A DNA stretch of 64,000 nt from contig NSJX01000010.1 in the NCBI GenBank assembly GCA_002286715.1, positions 537,244 to 601,243 on the forward strand. Direction: 5' to 3'. Source of the DNA: Dentipellis sp. KUC8613 (Eukaryota > Basidiomycota > Agaricomycetes > Russulales > Hericiaceae). The translations under genes and the position numbers were made by a program. Of this stretch, positions 33,401-44,197 are shown one piece after another. The notes beneath the pieces were generated by a model, which was not told where the DNA came from, made no database searches, and saw nothing but the letters and a program-made list of their open reading frames with translations. Position 1 is the stretch's first letter; each line of letters opens with the position of its first letter.

Positions 33401-35530
33401 TCATCATCCGGGAGGAGGACTGGGGCAGCATTATTGCGTTCACTCTCAGGTCAGTCATTCTATTCTCAGCACGTCCGAAGCGCGTCCGACTGACGGCGCC
33501 TCGCTCAGCTCGTTGGACTATCAACGCGAGTTGAGCAACTTGTCTCCCCGCTCGGGCACGATTCCAATACCCCCGCCTCAAATCACCACCTCCGTCCTCA
33601 CCCAGTCTCCCGCCGCCAGCAGCACGTCGTCGTTCAAGCTGTTCTCGTCCTCGAATAAGCCTCAGGCTGATCCCGATCGCGAGGACACCGTCTGGCAGGA
33701 GCCCGAAACGTGCTCCGCAGTGATCACCCGGAAGGAGCACCCACGGGACCCGACGTCCTTGATCTCCATCCGGGATGTGCTGCGGCACAAGGCCCCTGCA
33801 AGCGTGGACGGTTCGCTGTCCCTCCCCTCGTCCGCGCTCGCGGGCATCGGGCTCGCCTCGGGGAGGAGCACGAGCGGCGGAGCGCCCCCGCTGGCGTATG
33901 CGAAGCCCGCTGTTGAAGTGAATACGCAGGCGGCGGGCGGGCAGGTGACGAACATGCCTGAGGCGGCGGAGACGGCGGAGAGGATACTCCAGGAGATGGA
34001 CGCTTCGTCAGTCGCGTCGTCGAAGAACAGCAGCGACCTCTCGAGTTCTGCGTTTTTGGAGACCAGCATCCGACGCGGGAAGGCTGCGTCGCTTATTTCA
34101 AACCAGAGCAATGGGACGGTGCGCTCACAAGAGGACATTCCTACTTCACCACCAACGCCCCCGCCGAAGGAATTACCTTTGATTACAAGTCCTGTGACCG
34201 GCTCCGTTGGCTCTTCGACGCAGTCTTCGAAGATGAGCATCGAGCAGAAGCAAGAGGACGAAGACAAGAACTACGCTATGTCGTGGACGAACAGCTTGAC
34301 CAATGCCATGCGCTACATGCTGAACACCGGCGAGCAGCAGTCGTCCCCGCCACCGAATCACAAAGGCCACCACGGCCTGTTGTCGAGCATCGACCCTCTC
34401 CTCATCGACGAACGACCGCACATCAAGTACGACTGGACGATCGGCAAGAGGCTGAAGTTCAGCTGCACGGTGTACTATGCGAAGCAGTTCGACGGCCTTC
34501 GCCGCAGGTGCGGTGTCGAGGACGTGTTCTTGAAGAGTATGGCGTGCTGCGAGAATTGGGCTGCGGAAGGAGGTAAAAGCCGGTCTAACTTCTGGAAGAC
34601 GGCCGACGACCGGTTCATCATCAAGACGCTGGTGAATGCTTGGAACGTAGCTGATCTGTAAGTGGTTTCGGATTCCTTTGTGTACAACTGAGTGAACGCT
34701 CAACGGAATGTAGGCAAGTGCTCATCGATCTTGCGCCTTCGTATTTCCGGCATATGGAGTCGACTGCTAGCAAGCCTTCATTTTTGGCGAAGCTTCTAGG
34801 CTTCTATACCGTGGAGGTGAAGAATCTGGAGACTGGCACAACTCAATCGAAGGCGGATTTGTTGGTCATGGAGAATCTCTTCTACAATCAGAAGGTCACG
34901 AAGACGTTTGATCTGAAGGGTATACAGGGACGAAAAGTAAAGACTAGTACTTCTGCTTCAAAGATCCTTTTCGACGGAGAGTGGATTGAAGGTGAGTCGA
35001 GTACTATCTTGTTAGACTCTAAATAGATGGTGACGTTGTGCTAGGTCAACAGCGCGCTTTGACTTTGGTGTATCCGCATTCGAAAGCTATTTTGAATGAC
35101 GGTCTGAAATCAGACTGCGAATTCCTGGCTAGAAGCAATATCATGGATTATTCGTACGCCTCTTCCTTGTGCTCTATCCTCTCTATTACTCACACAGTTG
35201 TGTTTAGGTTGCTTTTGGGTGTCGACGAGGAACACAGACAGACATTCTGCGGCCTCGTGGATACCATCGGCAGCTACACATTTGCTAAAACCCTCGAATA
35301 CAAGGCGAAGCAGGGATTCCTTGGTAAAGATATCACAGTCATACCACCTCATGAGTATCAAGAACGCTTCCTCAACGCTATGGATCGATATTTCATTGCA
35401 TGTCCCGGTATGTTCGTTTCGTGGTATGTGGACTCAAGACTGACTTGGTTGTCGCGAAGATAAATGGGCAAGACCTCACGACGACACGAAAGTGCCACAC
35501 GACCCCTTGGAACTGCCCAGTGTACTATGA
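30403..35530 (+). CDS. Fab1/PIKfyve-like phosphoinositide kinase lacking FYVE and chaperonin domains
   Basis: Nine exons: 30403-31129, 31186-32353, 32409-32817, 32869-33449, 33509-34657, 34714-34991, 35045-35153, 35208-35407, 35460-35530; 1563 aa. About residues 530-680 match the Fab1 Cys-rich CCR region (GCLGDVVARFC, CARPGCEFTRGQHELRWIHN, CKICNKTTSRSRMSDATY, SFAKFLELLVY, CSHTTPPP). About 1265-1545 are the PIP kinase domain (TFDLKGIQGRKVK, FLARSNIMDYSLLLGVDEEH, DITVIPPHEYQERFLNAMDR). Fab1 makes PI(3,5)P2 on vacuoles and endosomes. There is no N-terminal FYVE finger or CCT-like domain; instead a Lys/Glu-rich disordered N-terminus. The usual DLKGS is DLKGI. Confidence 0.88.
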
Positions 35531-36524
35531 CCACATGTTTGTCCTCGCTCGCTGTATGTATATGTACTTTCCTTCCTTCGTTATGGACACCTTATCATTG
35601 AGTAAACACCGTGTAATTATCTCGTATAAATACTTGTAACTCTGTCTTCATTTCGAAGACTTGAATACGAGTGGCGTCGGTCTTCCAGCCAACGTTACAT
35701 GGTATGTCGCGGGCTTCCAACGACACTCGGACAAACTCAGACAACCACCTCTACCACCAACCCCGCAATATAATATGTGGCGGGTTCCAACGACACATTG
35801 TCTACCTACTTCTTCTCCACCTAACATGTCTATCGCCATCAAAATTGATACTGAGGAAGTGAGTGACGAGTTCATCCTTTTCAGTCATTGACCAAACGAT
35901 CCACTCACTTGGCGCCGCCGTCGGCGGTAACCCGCGTCCGAAAGCGGCCACTGGCACAAGCATCTTGTCTTTTTCTATCAACTGGAATGGCACATTTCGC
36001 TTCTACCTTTGTTCTCTTACGGCAATCCTCTTTGCGGGCGACGTCCTTACCGCTGATGGCCTCGAATGTTAACAAAGACGCACATGTACCGGAATACTTA
36101 TCACGATTGGACTCGCTGGCAAATGCCAGTATACACCGGAGGCTTTGGCGGCTGAGCCGTTCCGCTCCAGTCTCTCTTCATTTCGCACTGGTCTTCGACT
36201 CTTTGAGGCGGTACGCAGGATGTGGTCATGTCCCGAACGGCAAGGATGTTTGGACCTTCTTGTTCCCATGATCATATCACCGTCGCTCTAAACATGCCAG
36301 GTATTCTTTATCTATGGAATTGTACTACTAATGCCACTAGCTCAGTCTGTGACAACACATCCCATCTATCCTGGTGAAAGATATCTGACTTTGTTTCTTG
36401 TGGCCGTTTAATTGCTACAGCCATCATGACACGCGGTGGCTCCGAGATATATACCCAGGTGAGGGTGCCCAGGTCGTCTTGCTACTTACTCTGGTAAACA
36501 CGACCGCCTACTCCTCCACGCATA
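35531..36524. other. Intergenic, with possible relic of the kinase-like family
   Basis: At 35826 a short frame begins MSIAIKIDTEE, like the first residues of the kinase-like copies (MAIAIDLSLDAE, MSIAIALFPRPG), then decays after a GTGAGT. No complete gene. Confidence 0.35.
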
Positions 36525-37620
36525 ATGTCCATCGCAATCGCGCTCTTTCCGAGACCCGGACTCGGGAAATTTACTTTATTCAGGAGTCGAGCTGACAATT
36601 TGGATAGCAAGCAATTCCATGCTTCCTTCTGGGGGACGAAGCTGATCTACAGGGGCGTTGGCTGTTTGGAAATCTACGTTGGGACGCTCTACGGCTCCCT
36701 TGCTTCTGGGAAGAGGGGATGTGTCGCGGTTTGCAAGATTGCTTATGACGAATGTCTGATGCATCATATCGAAACCGAGGCGACATTCTACGAGGGCAAG
36801 CTTCGGGACCTGCAAGGTCTTCACATTCCGGTATGCCACGGCTACTTTTCGGGAAGTACCCGAGGAGGACCGGTGGCGTGCCTCGTTCTGGACTATTGCT
36901 GCGAGCCCGTACAGGACTCATTCTCGAATCTTTCGCCCCGATTCAAGTGAGTAGGCTGCACTCTATTCGATATCTGTCTCATGTTTTCAACAGGCGGGCA
37001 ATCCTCAGTTCCGCGTTGGCTATTCATGATGCTGGGGTCGCGACTCACGACTGGGCAGAGCGTAACGTGCTGGACTATCACGGCTGCCCGATGATCATCG
37101 ACTTTGACGAAGCCCGCCCGCACGAGTGCAAGAGGAAGATGCAGGTGATCGAGGGAGAAGATCCGCCCCGATGTGCAGATTTCGGTTGCAGTGAGATATT
37201 CCGGCTCGTGAAGAATTTAGGCCTTTGGAAATCGAGTGAGTCTTGCAGCTCGTTATCGAGGATTTGGCGATGCCGCGACTAAAGAGAACTAGATCAGATC
37301 AAACGTATTGAGTTCCACCAATGTGATGACCCCGTAATCGATTTCCGTGACTCGGGGAACAAGCCGCCTGAGAGCATGCCTACTGACCCGGCACACAAAG
37401 ACACAGAGGCGACTGTAGAACACGGGCAGATGTGCTCGGAAATAACCGATGCGCGAAACGCGGCGACAGCTGAAGAGAGTGAGTTATTTTTTTGACTGTG
37501 ATGCTATCCCTGTCTCACTCGACAGAAGCCGAAGAGCAGTCACGCCCGCCATCACCTCTGAAGACGAGTAGCGATCTGTGGCAGTCCATAAATCGTTGGA
37601 GGTTGGAGCAAATAGAATAG
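36525..37620 (+). CDS. Kinase-like family protein, copy 2 (best-preserved catalytic motifs)
   Basis: Exons 36525-36946, 36994-37235, 37293-37478, 37526-37620; 314 aa. CVAVCKIAYDE (putative ATP Lys), HHIETEATFYEGKLRDLQGL (alphaC Glu), VACLVLDYC (hinge), ALAIHDAGVATHDWAERNVL (catalytic-loop HD) and MIIDFDEARPHECKRKMQ (DFD in place of DFG). The spacing fits a small protein-kinase-like fold. The C-terminus is charged and variable. Exons 1 and 2 break at the same place and phase as in copies 1 and 4. It may be active; the substrate is unknown. Confidence 0.72.
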
Positions 37621-37988
37621 ATACATCTTGTGTCGAGGCCGATAGGTCGAGCTCCTTTCCTCCTTCGTCTTCATACCTATCCTACCTGATGTCTTCACAC
37701 TTCAGTATTTATGCCTCTGACAGGCCACGTCAATAGCATCTTGTATTTGAACAATGATAGAAGGACCCTCACGACATCGAAAGCATCATGCGGCCCTGAT
37801 TGGGCCTGCGGTGCGACCAAGTCGATCGGTAAGATACTCAGGAAATAATCCTGGACTGTGATCTATGCGCATACTCAGTCACTGTCATTTGCACGCCGTT
37901 GAAGGAATTGAAGTGGTTTTCTTCGGCTTATAATACGCGACATTATAGTTGTGCGAAGGAGCCCAGCTCAATATTTGATCGCAGGTAT
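37621..37988. other. Intergenic region between convergent genes
   Basis: 368 nt, no gene seen. Confidence 0.55.
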
Positions 37989-39268
37989 CTAGGCGGTCTT
38001 CTTGTGCCCTTTGACTTTATTGGCGAGCTCTGCTAAAAGCGCGCCGTCGGGCTTGGTTATGCTGGTCTAGAGGAACGTGAGATAGCGGTTTGGGAATGGA
38101 TTGTTCATGGACTCACAAATACCCATCTCGGCAGGAAAGTGCTGCAGAACCACGCAAACCCGGAGTAGGAACCGGCCCAGAACGAGATCTTCTGCTTCGG
38201 ACGGAGCACGTCTTTCACAACGGAACGCGCGAAGTCTTCCGCGGACATGAAATCGGCATCTGTAGGTGCGAGAGAATCAGGATTCGCGGTGAACGAGGGG
38301 GCTTATGATTTTTTACTTTGTTGCGACTCCAGGCGTTTGTGATAAAGGTCGGCGACTGGCAGATACAGGGAGGCTTGAGGTAGGTTTGTCGCCTTGTTCG
38401 CCACCACGCTGTTCACGATGTTGGTCTTCACACCGCCAGTCGCAATGGTAGTGACCTGGATGCTAATCGTCGCTGTCAGAAAAGAGGCCATGTAAGATGG
38501 ATCATGACGCCGACCCAAAAGGCGCCAGCTCTGCACGGAGCGCATCGCTGTATGCATGTAACGCTGCCTTGCTTGCGCTGTATGCAGATCCAAACGGAAG
38601 AGTCATCATGCCCGCGATACTGCCGATGTTGGCGATGCGCCCATCTTGGGAGGCGAGAAGGAGGTGGACAAATTCTTCGATCATGGCCATCGTACCGAAC
38701 ACGTTGACGTCAAAAAGCTTCTTGACCTCATCTATATCGATGTCCAGAGCGGGAATGGTGTATGCTGCGGAGGGCGAGGAGTGATCAACAATCGCCCATA
38801 ATGAAGGCTTCGAAAAGGTGAGATTGCGTACCAACGCCTCTGCGGTGAAGTTCATTTGAGAGCTCGACTGCGAAAGGGAAGAAGCCAACACTTACGCGTT
38901 GTTTACCAAGATATTCAATGACCCTCCCGTCAATTCCGCTACTTTATCCCTGGCCGCTTTGATGCTTTCTTGTTTCGTGACATCGAGGGACAGCGTTTCG
39001 ATTCCTTGCTCAGCAAGATCCTCCATAGATTTTGGGTTCCGTGCCGTCGCAAAAACACGATAACCTAGCAAAACGATTGACAATAGGCTTGGATGGTATG
39101 TGACGTATCGCTCACCTTTTTATTTGAATTCAAGGGCAAGGGCATGGCCAATGCCGCTAGCGCTACACCTAGTGTCGATCGAGAGGAACATTTAGCAAAC
39201 ATCTAGCCAGCGAGGGAAGAGTAAATGACGACGTACCCTGTAATAAGAACAGTCTTCTGAGAGCCCAT
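37989..39268 (-). pseudogene. AYR1-like SDR (1-acyl-DHAP reductase type) with premature stop
   Basis: Nine exons: 39268-39237, 39168-39116, 39064-38896, 38839-38832, 38764-38515, 38462-38317, 38259-38117, 38066-37989 join in phase (eight coding segments listed; the 38839-38832 segment is only 8 nt). Motifs: VLITGCSASGIGHALALEF, NNAG formed across the 8-nt exon (NNAGVAYTIPALD), GSIAGMM and SAYSASKAALHAYSDAL (Ser, Tyr, Lys of the active site). Yeast Ayr1 reduces 1-acyl-dihydroxyacetone phosphate in lipid synthesis. Exon 2 has an in-frame TAA at 39120-39122 just before its donor, where relatives usually have Ser (KSKG). Everything downstream is intact, so this is a young pseudogene, a sequencing error, or uses an unseen splice. 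Confidence 0.75.
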
Positions 39269-39958
39269 TTTGTCACAATTTGGGATATCTGCGGTTAATG
39301 GTTCGCTTCATACGGCTGCGGGCGTTTGATGTCTCCTCGCATGGACAAGGTACTTATAGTTCTACGTCGTAGAGCCTCGCGCCGGAGGATCGGGCGCTCT
39401 GCTGGGAGTGTGTCAGATGCATGACACTACTTCGCCGCCGGTTTGATGCTGCTAGGCTTTACGGCCTCGTTTTTGTAGTGTGGCCACTTCTGCCTTGGTG
39501 AAGGGGATATAACATGACGCCGTCTACACAGCTCCGTCAGCTATCACTCACTAGGAATTGGGAATGATTGGTAAACAAAGTCGGAGGATTGCATTGGTTA
39601 CCGACTATCTGTAGTAAGCAGTGATGAACAAGTCGAGCACTAAGTACGTTGCTAGACAGTGGAACTGAGGAGAGTCGAATGTGGCGCCAGGGGGCCGCGT
39701 TCGTTCATGGAAGCAGTCGCTTTGCCATCAGAGATCTACCCAAGATCTACCGCAAAAGAATCCTCGATCGCTCTGATTCGAAGTAGTTCACAAACTAGCA
39801 AACAATTCAACGGGATGTCAGATGCCTCGCGAAGGAGGTGAGGTCCTGTGAAAGAAGGCTGTGGCACTTACAAAGCATGTATATTCCTATGTGCGCTTGG
39901 CAGAGAGTCCATTGAAAATGCGATTTGAGGTCAATTGAACAGCACGTTTTCGCTGTCA
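39269..39958. other. Intergenic region
   Basis: AYR1-like upstream region. No kinase-like first exon could be found here for the fragment that follows. Confidence 0.5.
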
Positions 39959-40300
39959 CATCACTACCTTACTTCTCAATAATAACGGCGACTTTGGGTG
40001 CTGCGCTGGCCATCCACGATGCAGGCATCATCACTTACAGTTGGAAGGAAGCATACGGGACATGGTGGGCAGCCGATCATCTTCGACATCGACGAAGCGG
40101 AACCACAAAATCGCGGAGGAACCACGCTTCTGATCGAGGACGAGTCGGTACCTCGTTGCACGAGCCTTGAGTGCAGCGGAAATGAGCGATTGACTGATTC
40201 CAGATCTATAACTTGGCATTTTGAAAGCTTGAAAGCCTATAAGAAGGCCTTTAGGAAGCTGTCGACATGGTGTAGGGATTGGGGCTTACCGGGGAACTAG
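39959..40300 (+). pseudogene. Kinase-like family, copy 3, broken fragment
   Basis: Corresponds to the second exon and tail of the family only: TATLGAALAIHDAGIITYSWK, then a one-base frame change near 40060, then GGQPIIFDIDEAEPQNRGG and a short C-terminus ending at 40300. The first exon (ATP-site half) is missing. The catalytic-loop HD is also lost (TYSW), so the fragment is clearly a relic. Confidence 0.7.
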
Positions 40301-41295
40301 CCAGGTACTATTAGTAGGTTCTTCGGCTTCTCAGTACTATCCTCTGGAGATCGCGTACTAATGATCCTCGTAAGTAGGCGTCGAATCCGTATAAAGAGGC
40401 TGGACGAGGCACGCTGTTATTGAACAGGGATAGATGTACTATCCCGAGACGGTCACGACGCAGTTCGTGTATCACTGCTGCTTGCGCTATAGTCTCGGTA
40501 GGCAAAGAAAATATTGCAGTGACTGAAGAAGCGAGTCGGTAGCAAAGGAAACGGGTAAGAAGGCACTGGAACGAACCATGCAAGCTTTCCAGCGCTCAAA
40601 AGACATTTACGATGAAATGCCACCTTACCATAAGGGTACTTCTTTCCTACCAAGCCTTCCGCATTGACATGCGCCGCGGACTTTGACGAGTGCTGGAAAT
40701 ATCTTTTGCTCATCCTGTGACCGAATTGTGCGTTAATCGCACTTGAGCGGCTCCAGAATTCCAAGACAAACGCGCGTGAGGTATATGTTTGACAACTGCC
40801 TTGGTTTGCCAAGGAAGTGAGAATACTGTCACAGGACAAGCGGGACCAAATGACTGGTATTGAGAATCGCTCTGGGCTTCTTGCGAGGCCCATTTAATAT
40901 GAATGCCAACCATGCTGCAAAATGAGAAGATGGAAGAATCGCGCGCACAGCCATAGGGAACACAACCCTTATATTGGGCGCACCTTCGCTTCGCCGATAC
41001 GGGGCCCATTCTTCCTGCAGAATTCGGCTTCGGGAGTCCGTCTGTGCAAGAGGCGGTAAATAGTGAGTTGGTCGGTCTCTGAGTTAGATGGTGGTGTCGG
41101 GGTGTCTTTGCCGTTGTATAGACCGCTCGCGACGGCACCTATATTGCAGGGGTATGCACTGAGCAGCCCATCGGATTACCTGATAGACCTTCTTGGAAAA
41201 ATACTCACCTGCGATAGTATAAAGGCAGCTTTACCACCTCGTCGTCGTACTCTATAGATCTCCTCCCCTCCAGCTACTGTGACATCATCCTCGCA
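40301..41295. other. Intergenic region
   Basis: About 1 kb with no supported gene. Confidence 0.55.
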
Positions 41296-41995
41296 ATGCT
41301 TGCCGCCGCCTTACTCTTCCCCCTCGCGCTTTGCGCATCCACTCTCGCCACCCCCACAGCGCGCCAGCTCTCAGGGCCTCCCAACTGCCACGTCGGCAAC
41401 GTCGGCTCGTTCATGCTCGTCGCATTTTACAACGAGACCGGCGATGCGAAGCTCATCGTACCCGGCGGCAACGGCGACCCCAACGCGACCGTCAACTACC
41501 TCGGCGTACGTTGTTCACGCATCTGCACAGAGTCAACGAGCTTTTACTCATCGAGCAGTGTCGCAGACTGCCGAGACGGTCCCCGTGCCCGCAGGCCGGA
41601 ACTACACCATGACGAACTCTGGACTGCACGTCATCACGCAGAGCGGGGCCGCTGTCCAATTCGGCGCGAACGTCACGGACAACAGCTTCCTCCCCTTCAT
41701 ATCGTTGCAGGACGGGACCTCGGACGACCCCGCGCCCATCTACTGCCTCGACGTGAGTCCACATTCGGCGTGTTCTCGTATAATTGATAAATGAGGTTGA
41801 CTCACTTGTGATTGGCGAAAGGCGGACGGGGGCGAGGTCCCCCCGCTCGAGGTCAACGGCACGCCGGACGAGTTTTTCGTGTGCGCGAGCAGCACGAGCA
41901 GCCAGGAAATGGTCGTCTTCAACCCGATCGAGGCTGAGGCGGTCGGGTATCAGTTTGCTACTTGCAAGAAGGTCCTGCTGAATATCCTTCTATGA
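41296..41995 (+). CDS. Small secreted protein, 189 aa
   Basis: Exons 41296-41505, 41567-41752 and 41822-41995, all phase-0 junctions. Signal peptide MLAAALLFPLALCASTLA, mature start near TPTARQL. The mature part has NCHVGNVGSFMLVAFYNETG, RNYTMTNSGLHVITQSG, NVTDNSFLPFISLQDGT and a C-terminal CASSTSSQEMVVFNPIE; three or more N-glycosylation sequons (NET, NAT, NYT, NVT). Cys residues: two in the middle and two near the end, enough for two disulfides. No GPI signal. I recognise no enzyme family. Confidence 0.75.
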
Positions 41996-42368
41996 GATTC
42001 AACATGACTCTGTTCGGGGGTTTGAGCCTTGGAGAGAGTATCCATATAGCAGTTGCTTACCATGTGCATTCGTTACCTACTTGCCCCCCTCTACGGACCT
42101 GTGTTGGACTTTTTTTTTCGGACCTATTAAGGACATTAGTTGCAGTAAATATTGCCTTGAGGGCCGCAATCGTGGACGCCGTCGAATCACAGCCACTCGC
42201 ACGAACAATGGCGACCGCATTTCAAAATGGCCATTGTCCTTTCAACCCCCGCGCGTGACAAACGACAAACGATCAATTCAACTTCAACGCGGTTCGCTCT
42301 TTGCACCTACACTCACCTTGATCCCCCCTTTCACCGTGCCACCGCCCCTACCACTGCCCCTCTCAAAC
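41996..42368. other. Intergenic region
   Basis: 3' flank of the secreted gene and promoter of kinase-like copy 4. Nothing else seen. Confidence 0.55.
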
Positions 42369-43374
42369 ATGTCTCTCACCATCCACTTCAATGCCACAAC
42401 CCTCACACTCGCCCCCGCGCCACCCGCGCCCAGCCCCACCGCGCTGACCTTCCACCCGCACGAGCTCGTCCACAAAGGCGCCGGCACCGAGCTCTACCGC
42501 GGCCGGCTCCGCCGCGCGTCCTGCACCGATACCCGCGACGTCGTCTGCAAGCTGGCGCATGCCACCGCCGCCATCGCCCGCGTCGCGCACGAGGCGGGGG
42601 CGTATGCGGGCGCGCTGGCGGCGCTGCAGGGCGCGGTCGTGCCGGTGTGCTACGGCCACTTCGTCGGCGAGGACGCGGGCGGGAGGAGCGTGGGTTGCCT
42701 CGTGTTGGCATATTGCGGCGAGCCCCTGCAGGTGCCCTTTGCGAAGGTGGACAGGCAGGTCTGGTAAGCAGCGTCCCTGGTCACTGACAAGGCGCGCGCT
42801 CACCTTTCTTCCCCCTTCTCCCCCCCCCCTCCCCCTCCCTCGCCCTCGCCCTCTCCCCCACCTCGTCTACGCATGACACGAAACACGAACAGCACGGCGC
42901 TCGCTCTCGCCGCGACGCGCCTGCACGACGCCGGCATCAAGCACCACGACCTGGTCCCGAAGCACGTCCTGACGGGCGCAGGCGGCACCGCCATCCTCAT
43001 CGACTTCGCGCGCGCCGAGGCGCACATCTGCCGGCGCGCGCAGCCGCTCGTCGCGGGGCGGCGGGAGCCGCGCCCGGCGGAGTTCAGGTGCAGCGAGCTG
43101 TTCCGCCTCGGGAGGGAGCTGATGCTCTGGAGGTCCGTGGCCAGTGAGTGATTTGTGTGTTGAGGTGCGGGGGAGCGGGATTGACGAACGGTGTATTCGC
43201 GGGGGTTTGTGTTTAGGCGTGCTGAAATGCTCCTCGCGCTTGAAGGCTGTTCCCCCGAGCAAGAGCTCGCGCGCGTTGGCTGCGGGTGTCCGTCGGCATG
43301 TGGCGGACAGCGGGGTTGAGGATGAGGACTTCAAGGTGTTGGAGGATCGCCTCTTGACGGGTTTTCACTTGTAG
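42369..43374 (+). CDS. Kinase-like family protein, copy 4
   Basis: Exons 42369-42763, 42893-43143 and 43217-43374; 267 aa. Motifs: DVVCKLAHATAAIARVAHEA, GAYAGALAALQGAVVPVCYG, GCLVLAYCGEPL, RLHDAGIKHHDLVPKHVL (HHD loop) and AILIDFARAEAHICRRAQ (DFA). The Lys, catalytic Asp and metal Asp are all present, so it could be active. The first intron is 129 nt, twice the local norm, and holds a long C-rich pyrimidine tract (about 42800-42865). Codon use is much more GC-rich than in copies 1-3. Confidence 0.72.
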
Positions 43375-43528
43375 TGGAGGGACGATGATGGCGATGAGGA
43401 GTTCGAAGTCATTTGGAATTTTATTCAGGCAGCCCTGATCACAGCTATATCCTTGTGTTGTGGATTATACTTCATTTTTTTCGGATGTAATTTTAGCGTA
43501 TACGAGTCGTCCAGGCGCACACTCTTGC

Positions 43529-43941
43529 CTATACTGGGTGTTCGGCCCAACTACAAAATCGAAAGAATTCATGATGAGATACTGCAGTCATCTAGCCACA
43601 ACCCGTCCGAAGACAAAAGTCGAACTGATCCCGAAACTCACCTGTCCGTATTTAGCTTTAACCTTCGCATAAAAAGGCGCCCAGCAGTCAAGCCGACGGC
43701 GACCGCATCTGGCCAGTGGACACCGATAACACAGGGCAACCAGCCAGCGCCTAGCCAAACAAAGACTGAGCATCTGACCGCGGATAGCAGCACTCACCTG
43801 CACATAACTGACGTGAGAGATGCCAAACGCAGACGCGGAGCCGCCCATGAGAGCAGCGCATCGCCCGCTCTGGTCTACGGCCCACGGATCGATATCGCAC
43901 GGGGGTGCGAGCGTACATGCACGGCTATCTATCGATCTCAT
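43529..43941 (-). CDS. Possible small protein, 84 aa, four exons
   Basis: Exons 43941-43798, 43750-43724, 43662-43642 and 43591-43529, all introns phase 0 (47, 61 and 50 nt) with good donors. The product includes MGGSASAFGISHVSYVQ, ALAGCPVLS, VKAKYGQ and MTAVSHHEFFRFCSWAEHPV. The two middle exons are only 27 and 21 nt. The N-terminal third is the least convincing. No family recognised. A long plus-strand frame overlaps it but has no splice support. Confidence 0.35.
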
Positions 43942-44197
43942 CGGATCGTGCGACCGGATCGCGAGCTGCTATATGAGCTGGGGCGACGCGGGGAGCTGGG
44001 GGCACACCGCAGCACGACGGGCACTCGGGTTCGGAGGGCGATGATTGATACATTGATTGGCAAGAGATTCGATATACGTACGGTACGACACAAGAGGAAA
44101 GCGATAGTAAAGTGGATGCGAGAAAGGTGGTGGGCGACGAACAGAGGGGCCTAGCGGGTGGAGATGGACGCACGGCGCGCGCGAGCAAGAACAGGGG

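Noticed and set aside
43453..44154. 233-codon plus-strand open frame
   Set aside because: It begins in the 3' flank of kinase-like copy 4, is Arg/Thr-rich without motifs, and overlaps a better-spliced minus-strand candidate and the SUMO 3' end.
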